A stretch of DNA of 64,000 nt from Paenibacillus sp. FSL H7-0326. Lineage in GTDB: Bacteria > Bacillota > Bacilli > Paenibacillales > Paenibacillaceae. Each line of letters begins with the position of its first letter. Position 1 is the first letter of the stretch. Both the position numbers and the translations under genes were made by a program. The notes below the pieces were generated by a model. The model ran no database searches, was not told the origin of the DNA, and was given only the letters and a program-made list of their open reading frames with translations. Below are positions 15,134 to 22,917 of the stretch, in pieces. Where the stretch lies: the NCBI RefSeq assembly GCF_001955535.1, contig NZ_MPVN01000002.1, positions 434,001 to 498,000 of the forward strand, read 5' to 3'.

Positions 15134-15394
15134 ATGAAGAAGCATATCGAGGTGGTAAAGATTACACAGCAATTAGGTATAACAATATACATGCAGGAGG
15201 GTGATCTAATGCCTAAGGCAGGGGAATTAGGATTCTGTCAGCGTTATGGATTTGGGGTGGTATCTGAAATTAGTGAATGTGGTTGGTGGTACTACTTCGA
15301 GGGTGGAGATGTAGCAGTAAATAAACCCTCAGTCAGAAAAGCCACTGAGTCTGAGATAAATACATGGAGGGATAAACAATGCCAAGACCTATAA
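15134..15394 (+). CDS. small phage protein, 86 aa
   Basis: ATG 15134 behind GGAGGA; the longer frame from 15038 crosses the terminator hairpin. Small beta-rich protein (GVVSEISECGWWYYFEGGD). A second start at 15209 with its own AGGAGG (15195-15200) could give a shorter product. Overlaps the next gene by 16 nt. Confidence 0.55.
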   Translation: MKKHIEVVKITQQLGITIYMQEGDLMPKAGELGFCQRYGFGVVSEISECGWWYYFEGGDVAVNKPSVRKATESEINTWRDKQCQDL

Positions 15395-15642
15395 GCAAAG
15401 TAATTCTACCTGACGTTCCTCCTATCCCTGAAGGGTATAAACGGAACTGGCTATGGTGCCGCAAGTGTGACGAGATTTCCTATTACGATTATGTTCCATA
15501 CGATACAGAAATGCCAAGCTTCCATACTACATGTGGTCACGACTTCTTCAGCGACCTAGAGTATCTGAAGGATTCTGAAGTGGAAGGCGGTCTTCCCGTC
15601 TCCCCTCCACCTGTAAAGAAGCGTTCTAAAAAGACTGCTTGA
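15379..15642 (+). CDS. small phage protein with zinc-like cysteines
   Basis: 87 residues, ATG 15379 behind GGAGGG. WCRKCDEISYYDY and, ~25 residues later, TTCGHDFF give a CxxC...CxH pattern that could bind zinc. The tail is proline/lysine rich (VSPPPVKKRSKK). Function unknown. Confidence 0.6.
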   Translation: MPRPISKVILPDVPPIPEGYKRNWLWCRKCDEISYYDYVPYDTEMPSFHTTCGHDFFSDLEYLKDSEVEGGLPVSPPPVKKRSKKTA

Positions 15643-15665
15643 ATTATTTTGATTCAGGTCTTAAC

Positions 15666-15713
15666 TGCTCTCAATCGACTTCGTATAGAGAAAGTGAAGG
15701 GAGATGAGAGCAA
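15666..15713 (+). promoter_or_regulatory. inverted repeat around a ribosome binding site
   Basis: TGCTCTC 15666-15672 is complementary to GAGAGCA 15706-15712, which lies between the ribosome binding site (GGGAGATGA) and ATG 15714. Pairing would block initiation. Confidence 0.4.
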
Positions 15714-16172
15714 ATGAATAAACTAGCTCAGCAAGTTTTAGGGATTGAGCCTTCCGAGAAGAAGGACGTATTCGCTCAAGAAACATCGGTTGGGGAGGAC
15801 ACACTCCGAGAGTACCACTTCCGTAATGAACGTAAGAAGCAGGACGAGAAGTGGCTCAAGGAGAACAAGGGTGCCATCCTTAAAGGCTTATCCGAGTTGG
15901 GCAAGCGCAAGGCAGACTGGGGCGGCTTCCGAGCTTCGTACTCCACGCCTGATAAGTCACACTTCGACAAAGAAAAGGTGATCGAGTTCCTTGAAAGTAA
16001 ATACAGTCACCGAATCTACGAGGATATCATCCAAGCGGTCAAAGTCGTGGATGAAGATGTTCTTGCAGAGTACGTTGAGAGTGGAGAGATCGACCTGGAA
16101 GCTCTCAAAGCTTACGCATGGGTTGAGAAGTACGATGCACCCCGTCTGACTGTATCGGTGGTCAAGGAATGA
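15714..16172 (+). CDS. conserved phage protein, 152 aa
   Basis: ATG 15714 behind GGGAGATGAGAGC. The centre (AILKGLSELGKRKADWGGFR) and the C-terminal pattern EDVLAEYVESGEIDLEALKAY followed by APRLTVSVVK resemble phage proteins seen near replication genes (recall only). Helical, charged. Coupled to the next gene by ATGA. Confidence 0.6.
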   Translation: MNKLAQQVLGIEPSEKKDVFAQETSVGEDTLREYHFRNERKKQDEKWLKENKGAILKGLSELGKRKADWGGFRASYSTPDKSHFDKEKVIEFLESKYSHRIYEDIIQAVKVVDEDVLAEYVESGEIDLEALKAYAWVEKYDAPRLTVSVVKE

Positions 16173-16594
16173 TTAAGGTCGGTGACCCTGTATTCATCCT
16201 CCCCGCCCACTCCCTGCGCTTTGCAGGTCGGTGGGGAGAAGTTATGGAGATCACCGAGGAGGAGTTGATGCCCTTGTTGTTACGCTTCAAGGGCATGGAC
16301 ATCCAGTACCGATTCGACTCCCACAGTGTCCTATCGACTGAGGATTACTACTCCTGGTTCTCGATCAGCCGTCCCTGCCTTAACAAGCTAACGGGTGAGA
16401 TCATTGAGATTCAGGTGAAACAATACCCTAAGATCAGAGACATTGACGGTGAGATACATCACTTCGGTAACCTTCTCCCTGTCACCTACTGCGAACGCTG
16501 TGGAACCAACACCACAGGCGAGTTCGCCGCGCTGTGCCAAGACTGCGCCTACCCATTACCGATTGAGCGAGGAGATGAAAGTAACCGTGACTAG
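16169..16594 (+). CDS. uncharacterised phage protein with zinc-ribbon end
   Basis: 141 residues, ATGA-coupled. N-terminal barrel-like part (VGDPVFILPAHSLRFAGRWG) and a C-terminal zinc ribbon, YCERCGTNTTG then LCQDCAYP. Overlaps the next gene by about 20 nt. Confidence 0.6.
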   Translation: MIKVGDPVFILPAHSLRFAGRWGEVMEITEEELMPLLLRFKGMDIQYRFDSHSVLSTEDYYSWFSISRPCLNKLTGEIIEIQVKQYPKIRDIDGEIHHFGNLLPVTYCERCGTNTTGEFAALCQDCAYPLPIERGDESNRD

Positions 16595-17012
16595 AACAAC
16601 AGCTAACCTATACCACAAAGGAATCCAGTACCAAGCGGAGGATGTATACCGTAGCACCACTACGTTCGTACACTACGAGGTCATCTCGTTTATGAAGATC
16701 AGCGGAGCCGACTTCGTTGTACTGAAGATCAGTAACCATGATCAACCTTCTATGCACCCTATTGAGGAGTTCCACCGCTTGGTTGATCTTCACGATCTCG
16801 TTAAGGTTTCCCGCCCACGATATGAAATTGGTGATCGCTTTGAACACCCGATGTCCAACCGCACTATGAAGGTACTGAGCGTATCCCCTGACAAGTGCAA
16901 TGCTAACGGCAGTTATGCCTACTTCATGGAGGTCATCAAGGCGAACGGTAAGCCCTTCTACAACGTAATGAGTGAGACATTCCTTGATAAGTGTGTTCGG
17001 GACAAGTTCTGA
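16575..17012 (+). CDS. uncharacterised phage protein, 145 aa
   Basis: ATG 16575 touches its own GAGGAG, so GTG 16587 is an alternative start. The N-terminal YHKGIQYQAEDVYRS recalls the start of the protein encoded at 2855. The C-terminal part looks beta-rich (RYEIGDRFEHPMSNRTMKVL). Stop and next start share a base. Confidence 0.55.
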   Translation: MKVTVTRTTANLYHKGIQYQAEDVYRSTTTFVHYEVISFMKISGADFVVLKISNHDQPSMHPIEEFHRLVDLHDLVKVSRPRYEIGDRFEHPMSNRTMKVLSVSPDKCNANGSYAYFMEVIKANGKPFYNVMSETFLDKCVRDKF

Positions 17013-17308
17013 TGGGAGATATAGCTGATTACTACGCCGACCAAGCAATGTTCGACGAGCCGCGTTTCAGAGTCACAGAAGATGACCCGTTAGACGAGCT
17101 GACAGCCCTTGTAGACGACGAACTCATCCGTAGGGTACGAATACTCTACCGAGCGGCTAAAGAGCTGTCAGGGGCTATGAACGAGCAGGACAGTCGGGTA
17201 CAGAGTATCTGCAATCACCACCAACTGGTCGGGTATATGACCGAAAAGCAAAAGCGTTCGCTTTGTCTGTACATTCTGAACTTCGGTAAGAGGGTTGTCA
17301 GTATCTAA
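17012..17308 (+). CDS. conserved small phage protein, ADYY family
   Basis: 98 residues. The N-terminus MGDIADYYADQAMFDE is typical of a short family recurrent in phages, usually beside nucleotide or DNA metabolism genes. The rest is helical. Start chosen at ATG 17012, overlapping the TGA before it. Confidence 0.6.
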   Translation: MGDIADYYADQAMFDEPRFRVTEDDPLDELTALVDDELIRRVRILYRAAKELSGAMNEQDSRVQSICNHHQLVGYMTEKQKRSLCLYILNFGKRVVSI

Positions 17309-17330
17309 TGTAAGGAGCAACACCGTTTCA

Positions 17331-17456
17331 ATGAACTATGACTGTGAGAAGTGTGGTAAGCACAACAAGGATATCTTAGAGCAGGTCAACCACATCATAA
17401 ATGGGTGTGAGACCGCTAAAACCAAGGAGGATACTACCAATGCCAAAAGTAACTGA
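17331..17456 (+). CDS. tiny cysteine-containing ORF, 41 aa (tentative)
   Basis: ATG 17331, with AAGGAG 13 nt upstream (rather far). Begins MNYDCEKCGKHNKDIL and has another Cys at residue 26 (INGCET), a possible three-cysteine/histidine metal site. Its end overlaps the next gene. Could be spurious. Confidence 0.35.
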   Translation: MNYDCEKCGKHNKDILEQVNHIINGCETAKTKEDTTNAKSN

Positions 17457-17667
17457 AGTATACGTTGAAGCTACGTTCACCAAGTCCCTGCCGAACTACC
17501 AAAACTACAAACCAACAGCAGGAGTTCGTATGACACCCAGTAAAGATGAATCCACTGATGAAGTGTTCGCCTACGGTTGGGGAGTTGTCCACGATCAGAT
17601 CGCTGAGCAACTGAAAGCGTTCGATGATAAGCCGCAGTCGGGTACCACTAAAGGTCTCGGTAAGTAA
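17440..17667 (+). CDS. small phage protein, NYQNYKPTAGV family
   Basis: 75 residues, ATG 17440 behind AAGGAGG. Pattern VEATFTKSLPNYQNYKPTAG matches a short phage family (V-x-V-E-A-x-x-T-x-x-L-x-N-Y). Function not known. It immediately precedes the NAD-related cassette. Confidence 0.65.
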   Translation: MPKVTEVYVEATFTKSLPNYQNYKPTAGVRMTPSKDESTDEVFAYGWGVVHDQIAEQLKAFDDKPQSGTTKGLGK

Positions 17668-17694
17668 CCAACAAGAAAGAAAGGGTGACCCAAC

Positions 17695-18522
17695 ATGATT
17701 AAACTTAATGGCGCAACCCTCAACTTCAAGGTCTTCCCTAATGGGGAGACTTTGGTTGACGGGGATCAAATTTTAGACCTCTTAGCAGACAGAAACTATG
17801 ACGCTGAAGTCATCTTCAAATATGAAAACGACAGTGACCTCGTGAAGCTCCTGTTCGTCAAGTCCCACCTGGATAGGTACTTCTGTAAGAGAAGCATTCT
17901 GAAGATCGCATACATGCCATACAGCCGCATGGACAGGTCTGAAGGGTCATCGGTCTTTACACTGAAGTACGTCGCCAAGATGATTAACGACATGAACTTC
18001 GACTACGTTAATGTGATCGAGCCGCACTCTGATGTCACGTTGGCACTACTTGATCGTTGTGAAGCTACTTACCCAACCACCGCCCTCCTGCATGAGGTCA
18101 TGATGGAAGTAGACTTCGACATCGAAAAGGATTATCTGTTCTTCCCCGACCAAGGTGCTCAAAAGCGTTACGGAAAGAACTTCACTAAGTTCAAGCAACT
18201 GGTTGGGTTTAAGGAACGCAACTTTGCTACTGGGGAGATCGACAAGCTTCAACTGGTCGGCTCTGTCGAGAGTAAAGGGTTCAAAGCGGTCATTGTGGAT
18301 GACCTCTGCTCTTACGGAAACACATTCATCAGAAGCTCCAATGCTCTGCGTGAAGTAGGCGCGGCTGAGGTTCATCTCGTAGTGACTCATGCTGAGGACT
18401 CTATCTTCAAAGGAAATGTGTTCACCTCTGAGCTGATTGACCATGTATACACCACGAACACTCTGCTCACCGAAGTACTTGAAGCATGGGAGAGCAAGAT
18501 TAGCGTGAAGGAGCTGATCTAA
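17695..18522 (+). CDS. PRPP-synthetase-like enzyme (possible ADP-ribose pyrophosphate synthetase)
   Basis: 275 residues, shorter than the ~315 of cellular PRPP synthetase. Family marks: MPYSRMDRSEG (~82-92), a catalytic-flap arginine region, FPDQGAQKRYG (~148-158), and the ribose-phosphate loop VIVDDLCSYGNTF (~202-214). Cellular PRPP synthetase makes PRPP from ribose 5-phosphate and ATP. In phages, a member of this fold beside a NadV-like gene can instead pyrophosphorylate ADP-ribose (Adps of the NARP1 NAD+ reconstitution pathway). The neighbours make NAD+ recovery the likely job; which substrate is used cannot be read from sequence alone. Shares one base with the next gene. Confidence 0.8.
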   Translation: MIKLNGATLNFKVFPNGETLVDGDQILDLLADRNYDAEVIFKYENDSDLVKLLFVKSHLDRYFCKRSILKIAYMPYSRMDRSEGSSVFTLKYVAKMINDMNFDYVNVIEPHSDVTLALLDRCEATYPTTALLHEVMMEVDFDIEKDYLFFPDQGAQKRYGKNFTKFKQLVGFKERNFATGEIDKLQLVGSVESKGFKAVIVDDLCSYGNTFIRSSNALREVGAAEVHLVVTHAEDSIFKGNVFTSELIDHVYTTNTLLTEVLEAWESKISVKELI

Positions 18523-18965
18523 TGGAGAAGCTACCCCTGATTGACACAAACGGAACTGACCCCTTCCTCCACCCCACCAACGCCATAAACAGGCTTGTGA
18601 ATGAGTGGAGAGAGCACGGGAAGATCATCATTGCCTACGACTTCGATGACACCGTGTACGACTACCACAAGCGGGGCAGTAGCTACGACCAAGTAATCAG
18701 TCTTCTGCAACGCTGTGAAGCCTACGGTGCATATTTCATCGTCTCCACTTGTTGTAGTGAGGACAAGTACGACTTCATTAAGGACTACTTGGAGAGTAAC
18801 GGCATCCCTTATGACGCGATCAACGAGAACGCACCGTTTGTACCCTTCACTGGTCGGAAGATTTACTGCAACATACTACTTGATGACCGCGCAGGACTTC
18901 TTACTTCTTACGTAACTCTTGACAGTGCCTTAAAAATACTTGAATCGGAGCGTGTAATCCTATGA
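18522..18965 (+). CDS. HAD-family phosphatase
   Basis: 147 residues. Motif I is AYDFDDTVYD (~37-46), motif II lies in FIVSTCCSE (~74-82), and the acidic motif IV is LLDDRAGL (~120-127). These are the nucleophile, Thr/Ser and metal-binding positions of a small HAD phosphatase. It sits between the PRPP-synthetase-like and NadV-like genes with overlaps on both sides, so it probably acts on a phosphorylated intermediate or by-product of that pathway. The substrate is unknown. Confidence 0.8.
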   Translation: MEKLPLIDTNGTDPFLHPTNAINRLVNEWREHGKIIIAYDFDDTVYDYHKRGSSYDQVISLLQRCEAYGAYFIVSTCCSEDKYDFIKDYLESNGIPYDAINENAPFVPFTGRKIYCNILLDDRAGLLTSYVTLDSALKILESERVIL

Positions 18966-20458
18966 CAACTACTATTACTACTAACTTTCCTCCTGAACTT
19001 ATGTGTGATTTCTATAAACTGTCCCACCCTGAGCAGTATCCTGAAGGTACAGAGTACGTATCCTCCACATGGACTCCTCGCGGTAGCCGCCTGGAAGGTG
19101 TGAATGAGGTAATGGTGTTCGGTGTGCAAGGCTTCGTGAAGGATTTCTTGATCGACTACTTCAACACATACTTCTTCAATCTTCCTAAGGACGTAGTGAT
19201 CGCTCAATACAAACGATTCATCCGTCACACGATGGGAATTGCTGAACCTAACGCATCCCGTATTGCGGCTCTACATGACCTGGGCTACCTACCACTGAAG
19301 ATCAAGGCTCTGAAAGAAGGTACTCTTGCCCCTACCCGCGTCCCAGTAGTTACTGTGGAGAACACACTTCCTGCATTCTATTGGCTGACCAACTCCATTG
19401 AGACGGTTATGTCCTGTGAGGTATGGATGCCTTCCACAAGCGCAACAATCGCGTTCCAGTACCTTGAGATTCTGACTCGGTATGCCGAGATGACAGGCAG
19501 TGACGAGGGAGCTATCCAGTTCCAGGGACACGACTTCTCCATGAGAGGTATGGCAGGTCGTCACGCGGCGGCTTCGAGTGGTGCAGGTCACCTGCTCTCC
19601 TTCAGCGGAACGGACACATGCCCTGCTATTGGATACCTTGAGAAGTATTACAATGCAGACATCGAGAATGAACTGGTTGGTACCTCCATCCCCGCCACTG
19701 AACACGCTGTAATGTGTGCCAACGGTCAGGACGAGAGAGAAGTACTATTGCGACTGATGACTGAAGTCTACCCTACTGGATTCTTCTCGGCTGTAATGGA
19801 CACATGGGACTTCTGGCACGTAATCGAAAAAGTGCTCCCTTCCTTGAAGAAAGAGATTATGGGACGAGACGGTAGAGTAGTTTGTCGTCCTGACTCGGGA
19901 GACCCTGTTCTGATTCTCTGCGGTGATCCTAATGCTGAGGAGGAGATCGTTCGCAAGGGATTGATCGAAGCACTGTGGGATACCTTCGGTGGTACTGTAA
20001 CTGATCGTGGTTACAAGCAACTCGATACACACATCGGTGCTATCTATGGCGACTCCATCACTCTTGATCGTTGCGAGGAGATTTGCAAGCGACTGATGGA
20101 CAAGGGATTCGCTTCGACAAATGTGGTGTTCGGTATCGGATCGTTCACGTACCAATACAACACCCGAGACACATTCATGTTCGCGATGAAAGCGACTCAT
20201 GCAGTAATCAACGGTGAGGAAAGACTTCTCTACAAAGACCCTAAGACAGACAGTGGTATGAAGAAGTCGCAGAGAGGGTTGGTTGCTGTTGTCGAAGACA
20301 TTAATGGTCGTCTGACTTATAAGGACGGTATGTACAGAGCTGACTACGAGGAGATCGCTCACCTCGACCAGTTAGAAGTACTGTTCCTTGACGGAAAGTT
20401 GGTTCGTGACGAGACCCTAGGCGAGATTCGCGCAAGAGTTCGTAAACAACTGAAGTAG
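18962..20458 (+). CDS. nadV: nicotinamide phosphoribosyltransferase-like protein (NadV/Namat family)
   Basis: 498 residues, full length for the NAMPT/NadV family. Visible marks: YKLSHPEQYPEGTEYV (~16-31), GHDFSMRGMAGRHAA (~188-202), CRPDSGDP (~308-315), GAIYGDSIT (~358-366) and GIGSFTYQ (~394-401). NAMPT joins nicotinamide to PRPP giving NMN; the phage Namat branch joins nicotinamide to ADP-ribose pyrophosphate giving NAD+ directly. No NMN adenylyltransferase is present in the window, which suits the second option but does not prove it. ATGA overlap with the HAD gene; a strong terminator follows. Confidence 0.9.
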   Translation: MTTTITTNFPPELMCDFYKLSHPEQYPEGTEYVSSTWTPRGSRLEGVNEVMVFGVQGFVKDFLIDYFNTYFFNLPKDVVIAQYKRFIRHTMGIAEPNASRIAALHDLGYLPLKIKALKEGTLAPTRVPVVTVENTLPAFYWLTNSIETVMSCEVWMPSTSATIAFQYLEILTRYAEMTGSDEGAIQFQGHDFSMRGMAGRHAAASSGAGHLLSFSGTDTCPAIGYLEKYYNADIENELVGTSIPATEHAVMCANGQDEREVLLRLMTEVYPTGFFSAVMDTWDFWHVIEKVLPSLKKEIMGRDGRVVCRPDSGDPVLILCGDPNAEEEIVRKGLIEALWDTFGGTVTDRGYKQLDTHIGAIYGDSITLDRCEEICKRLMDKGFASTNVVFGIGSFTYQYNTRDTFMFAMKATHAVINGEERLLYKDPKTDSGMKKSQRGLVAVVEDINGRLTYKDGMYRADYEEIAHLDQLEVLFLDGKLVRDETLGEIRARVRKQLK

Positions 20459-20470
20459 GTAAATCCTGTA

Positions 20471-20497
20471 GGAAGTGGGACACCCCACTTCCTTTTT
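20471..20497 (+). terminator. rho-independent terminator
   Basis: GGAAGTGGG 20471-20479 pairs perfectly with CCCACTTCC 20484-20492, loop ACAC, followed by TTTTT. Ends the NAD cassette. Confidence 0.9.
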
Positions 20498-20551
20498 CTA
20501 TTGGACAAGTGTATACTGTCTTTGAATAAACTCCCTAAGGGGGTAAGAGCA

Positions 20552-20587
20552 GTGTTATCTGAGGAGCCAATAGATAAGATTTTTTAA
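20552..20587 (+). CDS. 11-residue leader-like ORF (tentative)
   Basis: GTG 20552 has AAGGGGG 8 nt upstream; product MLSEEPIDKIF. Its TAA (20585-20587) is one base from the next small ORF, so ribosomes could pass from one to the next. It may be a leader peptide. Confidence 0.35.
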   Translation: MLSEEPIDKIF

Positions 20588-20588
20588 G

Positions 20589-20672
20589 ATGATGTCTACG
20601 AGAAAAGACTCGCGGGGAGAACAGCAAATGTCTCACGCGGGGCACGGGCAAAAAGGTACCCTCATGAAATGA
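20589..20672 (+). CDS. 27-residue ORF in a coupled chain (tentative)
   Basis: ATG 20589 follows the stop of the 11-residue ORF by one base, and its TGA (20670-20672) overlaps ATG 20669 of the next frame (ATGA). The chain of overlaps suggests translation, although no own ribosome binding site is visible. Confidence 0.3.
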   Translation: MMSTRKDSRGEQQMSHAGHGQKGTLMK

Positions 20673-20728
20673 TGACAGGCAAGGAAAAGCGAGACTATAC
20701 TAAATCAGGAAAGGTTCAGGTGACTAAC

Positions 20729-21289
20729 ATGTACGAAAACATTCTGCCTTACGAGGAGTTTAAGAAGATCGAACCTGCGGAGAAGCGTGCAGAAGTTCTT
20801 CAGAGTTGGAGAGACAAATTTAACAACGCTCAGATCGAACGTACTTGGGGGATGAAAACTCATCAGTACTATAAGGTTGTCAAAGAACACGGACTGAAGA
20901 CAGCTACCCCAGGCAACGCAAAAGCTAAACAACAATCCATAGGTGCAGGAAGCAATGCTAACCAACGCACCAATAAAAATAATGCAGTCGTACTTAACAG
21001 TGAAGGTTTGGGGATTAGTTATGCGGGAGTCTTCAACATTGCTGATCTCGAAACCAAGTTCACTAAGATCGTGGGCTTCCTGAAGGATGAGGGCGGTGCG
21101 TTCTCGGTAAGCATCTCAGTCTTTGAGGACATTGCCCCTGAGCAAGCGAATGAAGGAATCAAGATCAACTACAACGGAACGTTTAGCGGTGAGGAGCTGT
21201 TAGCTCGTTTCGACAAGATCAGCGGCTTCCTGAAGGACGAGACAGGCAAGTTCAATGTCCGCATCCTGGTTCAAGAAGAAGCGGCTTAA
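20729..21289 (+). CDS. HTH protein with two C-terminal repeats
   Basis: 186 residues from ATG 20729 (AGGTGA 718-723). Residues ~1-50 (YEEFKKIEPAEKRAEVLQSW, then IERTWGMKTHQYYKVV) form a helix-turn-helix-like domain. After a Gly/Asn/Lys linker come two copies of a ~45-residue unit: ISYAGVFNIADLETKFTKI-GFLKDEGGAF and INYNGTFSGEELLARFDKI-GFLKDETGKF. The layout suggests a DNA-binding protein with a duplicated binding module. A coupled start at 20669 would add 20 residues. It is the last + strand phage gene. Confidence 0.65.
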   Translation: MYENILPYEEFKKIEPAEKRAEVLQSWRDKFNNAQIERTWGMKTHQYYKVVKEHGLKTATPGNAKAKQQSIGAGSNANQRTNKNNAVVLNSEGLGISYAGVFNIADLETKFTKIVGFLKDEGGAFSVSISVFEDIAPEQANEGIKINYNGTFSGEELLARFDKISGFLKDETGKFNVRILVQEEAA

Positions 21290-21294
21290 AACAA

Positions 21295-21331
21295 AAGGAG
21301 AGGTGGCACAGTGTGCCCCTCTCCTTTTTTT
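21295..21331. terminator. bidirectional terminator
   Basis: GGAGAGG 21297-21303 and GGCAC 21305-21309 pair with GTGCC 21313-21317 and CCTCTCC 21318-21324. T-run on the + side (21325-21331); AAAA on the other side serves the - strand holin. It separates the convergent phage blocks. Confidence 0.85.
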
Positions 21332-21539
21332 ATTTCTCATCCATGTAACTATGTCCCTCGGTGGTTGGGTTATTCAGTACGCCCAACAGGACAAGTACCT
21401 CTAACCCTCGCTGAATGTAGGTCTCGATCTCAGCCCTTACAGGTAGGTCTACAACCCCCGCAAAGATCAGGATGTCCAACACAAAGGCGGCGATAGCCAA
21501 CAGCGTAGGAACGTCCTTCAAACGCTTCCTGATGTCCAT
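21330..21539 (-). CDS. phage holin, phi LC3-like
   Basis: 69 residues. One clear span (ALLAIAAFVLDILIFAGVV-type, residues ~10-29) and a second, weaker one near residues 44-55 ending LVLLGVLNNPTTEG, the C-terminal signature of the phi LC3/XhlB-type holin family. Holins perforate the membrane to let endolysin reach the wall. Ribosome binding site GGGAGGTGA. It lies downstream of the amidase and second holin, completing a lysis cassette. Confidence 0.75.
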   Translation of the reverse strand: MDIRKRLKDVPTLLAIAAFVLDILIFAGVVDLPVRAEIETYIQRGLEVLVLLGVLNNPTTEGHSYMDEK

Positions 21540-21560
21540 GGTCTCACCTCCCTTCGTTCC

Positions 21561-22328
21561 TTAGGCTGATTTATTACGTCTGCGTTCGTCGATCAGAACC
21601 TTCAGCAGGATCAGCTCACCGTAAGTCAGCTTCTTCTTACGAACCTTCTCGACCCAAGACCATTCAGAGATGATCTTATCGTTGTAAGCATCTCCTACGT
21701 ACTTATCAAGCTCGTCCCACGCCCAGTTAGCGTACTCAAGTACTTTGTTCACTTCGTCTTCCTCCTCCTTTACAGGTTTTGGCGGGTTCAGTTTGTCATT
21801 GACCGCCTTCTTGAATCTCTCGAACTCACTAGGGTTCTTGATCCACGGCAGAGGACATTCCTTCCACCCTACAACGCCCTTGTGTGTCCAAATGGAGTTA
21901 GGGAACCCTCTCACCTTAATCAGGTACACAACGAGGTCTACAGCGTTGTTGAACGTGTCCTCATGGATGCTACCATCTTTCTCAATACACATCTCAATTC
22001 CAACAGTGCTGTTGTTGGGGTATGTACCAAGTTGTGAAAGAGCTTCCTTGGTGTAAGTCGTGCTACCGCAGTGGTAAGCCATCTCGTCGTCAGGGATATT
22101 ATTGTAAATCGAGGTGCGGTCTACAGAGTACTGAGCACCCGCGTATGTGTCCTTGATATTATCGTTGGGATTTTGTTGAGCTAGTCCTGCAAAGTACTTA
22201 CCGATGTTCTTGGCAGGTGCGCCAGGAGATGCGGTGTAGTGCATGACAATACCCTTCTTGGATTTAAGCTTGATACCAACACGACTGAACTTATTGATCG
22301 GCAGATAGTCCTTAGTGATCGGAAGCAT
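21561..22328 (-). CDS. N-acetylmuramoyl-L-alanine amidase (endolysin)
   Basis: 255 residues. An amidase_2 catalytic domain covers ~1-170: MHYTASPG (first zinc His, ~30), YSVDRTSIYN, HCGST and WTHKGVVGWKECPLPW (second His and Cys ligands, ~154-168). The C-terminal ~80 residues (WAWDELDKYVG, WSWVEKVRKKKLTYGE) are a helical wall-binding region like that of BlyA-type enzymes. It cleaves the amide bond between muramic acid and the stem peptide. Starts 2 nt after the upstream holin stop. Confidence 0.9.
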   Translation of the reverse strand: MLPITKDYLPINKFSRVGIKLKSKKGIVMHYTASPGAPAKNIGKYFAGLAQQNPNDNIKDTYAGAQYSVDRTSIYNNIPDDEMAYHCGSTTYTKEALSQLGTYPNNSTVGIEMCIEKDGSIHEDTFNNAVDLVVYLIKVRGFPNSIWTHKGVVGWKECPLPWIKNPSEFERFKKAVNDKLNPPKPVKEEEDEVNKVLEYANWAWDELDKYVGDAYNDKIISEWSWVEKVRKKKLTYGELILLKVLIDERRRNKSA

Positions 22329-22330
22329 TA

Positions 22331-22762
22331 CTATCCCTCCTTCTTGTTGTCTGTTTTGCTCTCGTCCTCCTCGTCGCCGCGAAGCTTAATGAGAGCCGCT
22401 GTGATGAACTTTGGAACTGGAAGTCCCATCTTACCCATGTTCTCGAAAATACTAATTCCTTCGGTACCGATGATGAACAACAGCATTGCGTTCCTCATAA
22501 AGTTGTTCTCGTTACCTGCCACTAGATCAAGCTGATGAGCTACGATCACGAAGACCAGTGTCATGGACTTCCTTGCGAGACCCCACCATCCTGTTCGACT
22601 TGACAATTCCTTTCTATACCACGCGCTAACTACACCTGTTAGGTAGTCAAGCACCACGAAAATCGTTACTGCAATAAACAGGTGGTCGATACCTCCTACC
22701 AAGTAGACCAAAGACGACACCACCCATCCGAACATAACTGTTAGAGCTGTATCTTTGCTCAC
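22331..22762 (-). CDS. phage holin, phi29/TcdE family
   Basis: 143 residues, GTG start. Three to four hydrophobic segments (~7-24, ~27-45, ~66-82, ~92-106) with the family motif VVLDYLTGVVSAWYRKELSS and an IGTEGISIFENMGKMGLPVP stretch. The C-terminus is charged (GDEEDESKTDNKKE). Two different holin families in one cassette are also known from SPbeta-like phages. Confidence 0.85.
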   Translation of the reverse strand: MSKDTALTVMFGWVVSSLVYLVGGIDHLFIAVTIFVVLDYLTGVVSAWYRKELSSRTGWWGLARKSMTLVFVIVAHQLDLVAGNENNFMRNAMLLFIIGTEGISIFENMGKMGLPVPKFITAALIKLRGDEEDESKTDNKKEG

Positions 22763-22839
22763 TCCCCTACCCCCTCTCCCTAAAAAGTCCTCTTAATGTA
22801 GAGTAGACGAAACAGGGATGAACCTCTCGAATTAAATGG

Positions 22840-22873
22840 AAAAAGAGACCAGGATTGACCTGATCTCTTTTTG
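22840..22873. terminator. bidirectional terminator
   Basis: AAAAAGAGACCAGG 22840-22853 pairs with CCTGATCTCTTTTT 22860-22873. It ends the - strand gene at 22918 before the lysis cassette. Confidence 0.8.
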
Positions 22874-22917
22874 TGGTAAGCATTACTATTTTGTTGAGAC
22901 CTATCTTCGGTGCGGCA

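Noticed and set aside
20501-20530. Promoter TTGGAC-17-GAATAA before the leader ORFs
   Set aside because: Both boxes are weak and TATACT nearby has no matching -35; not safe enough to list.
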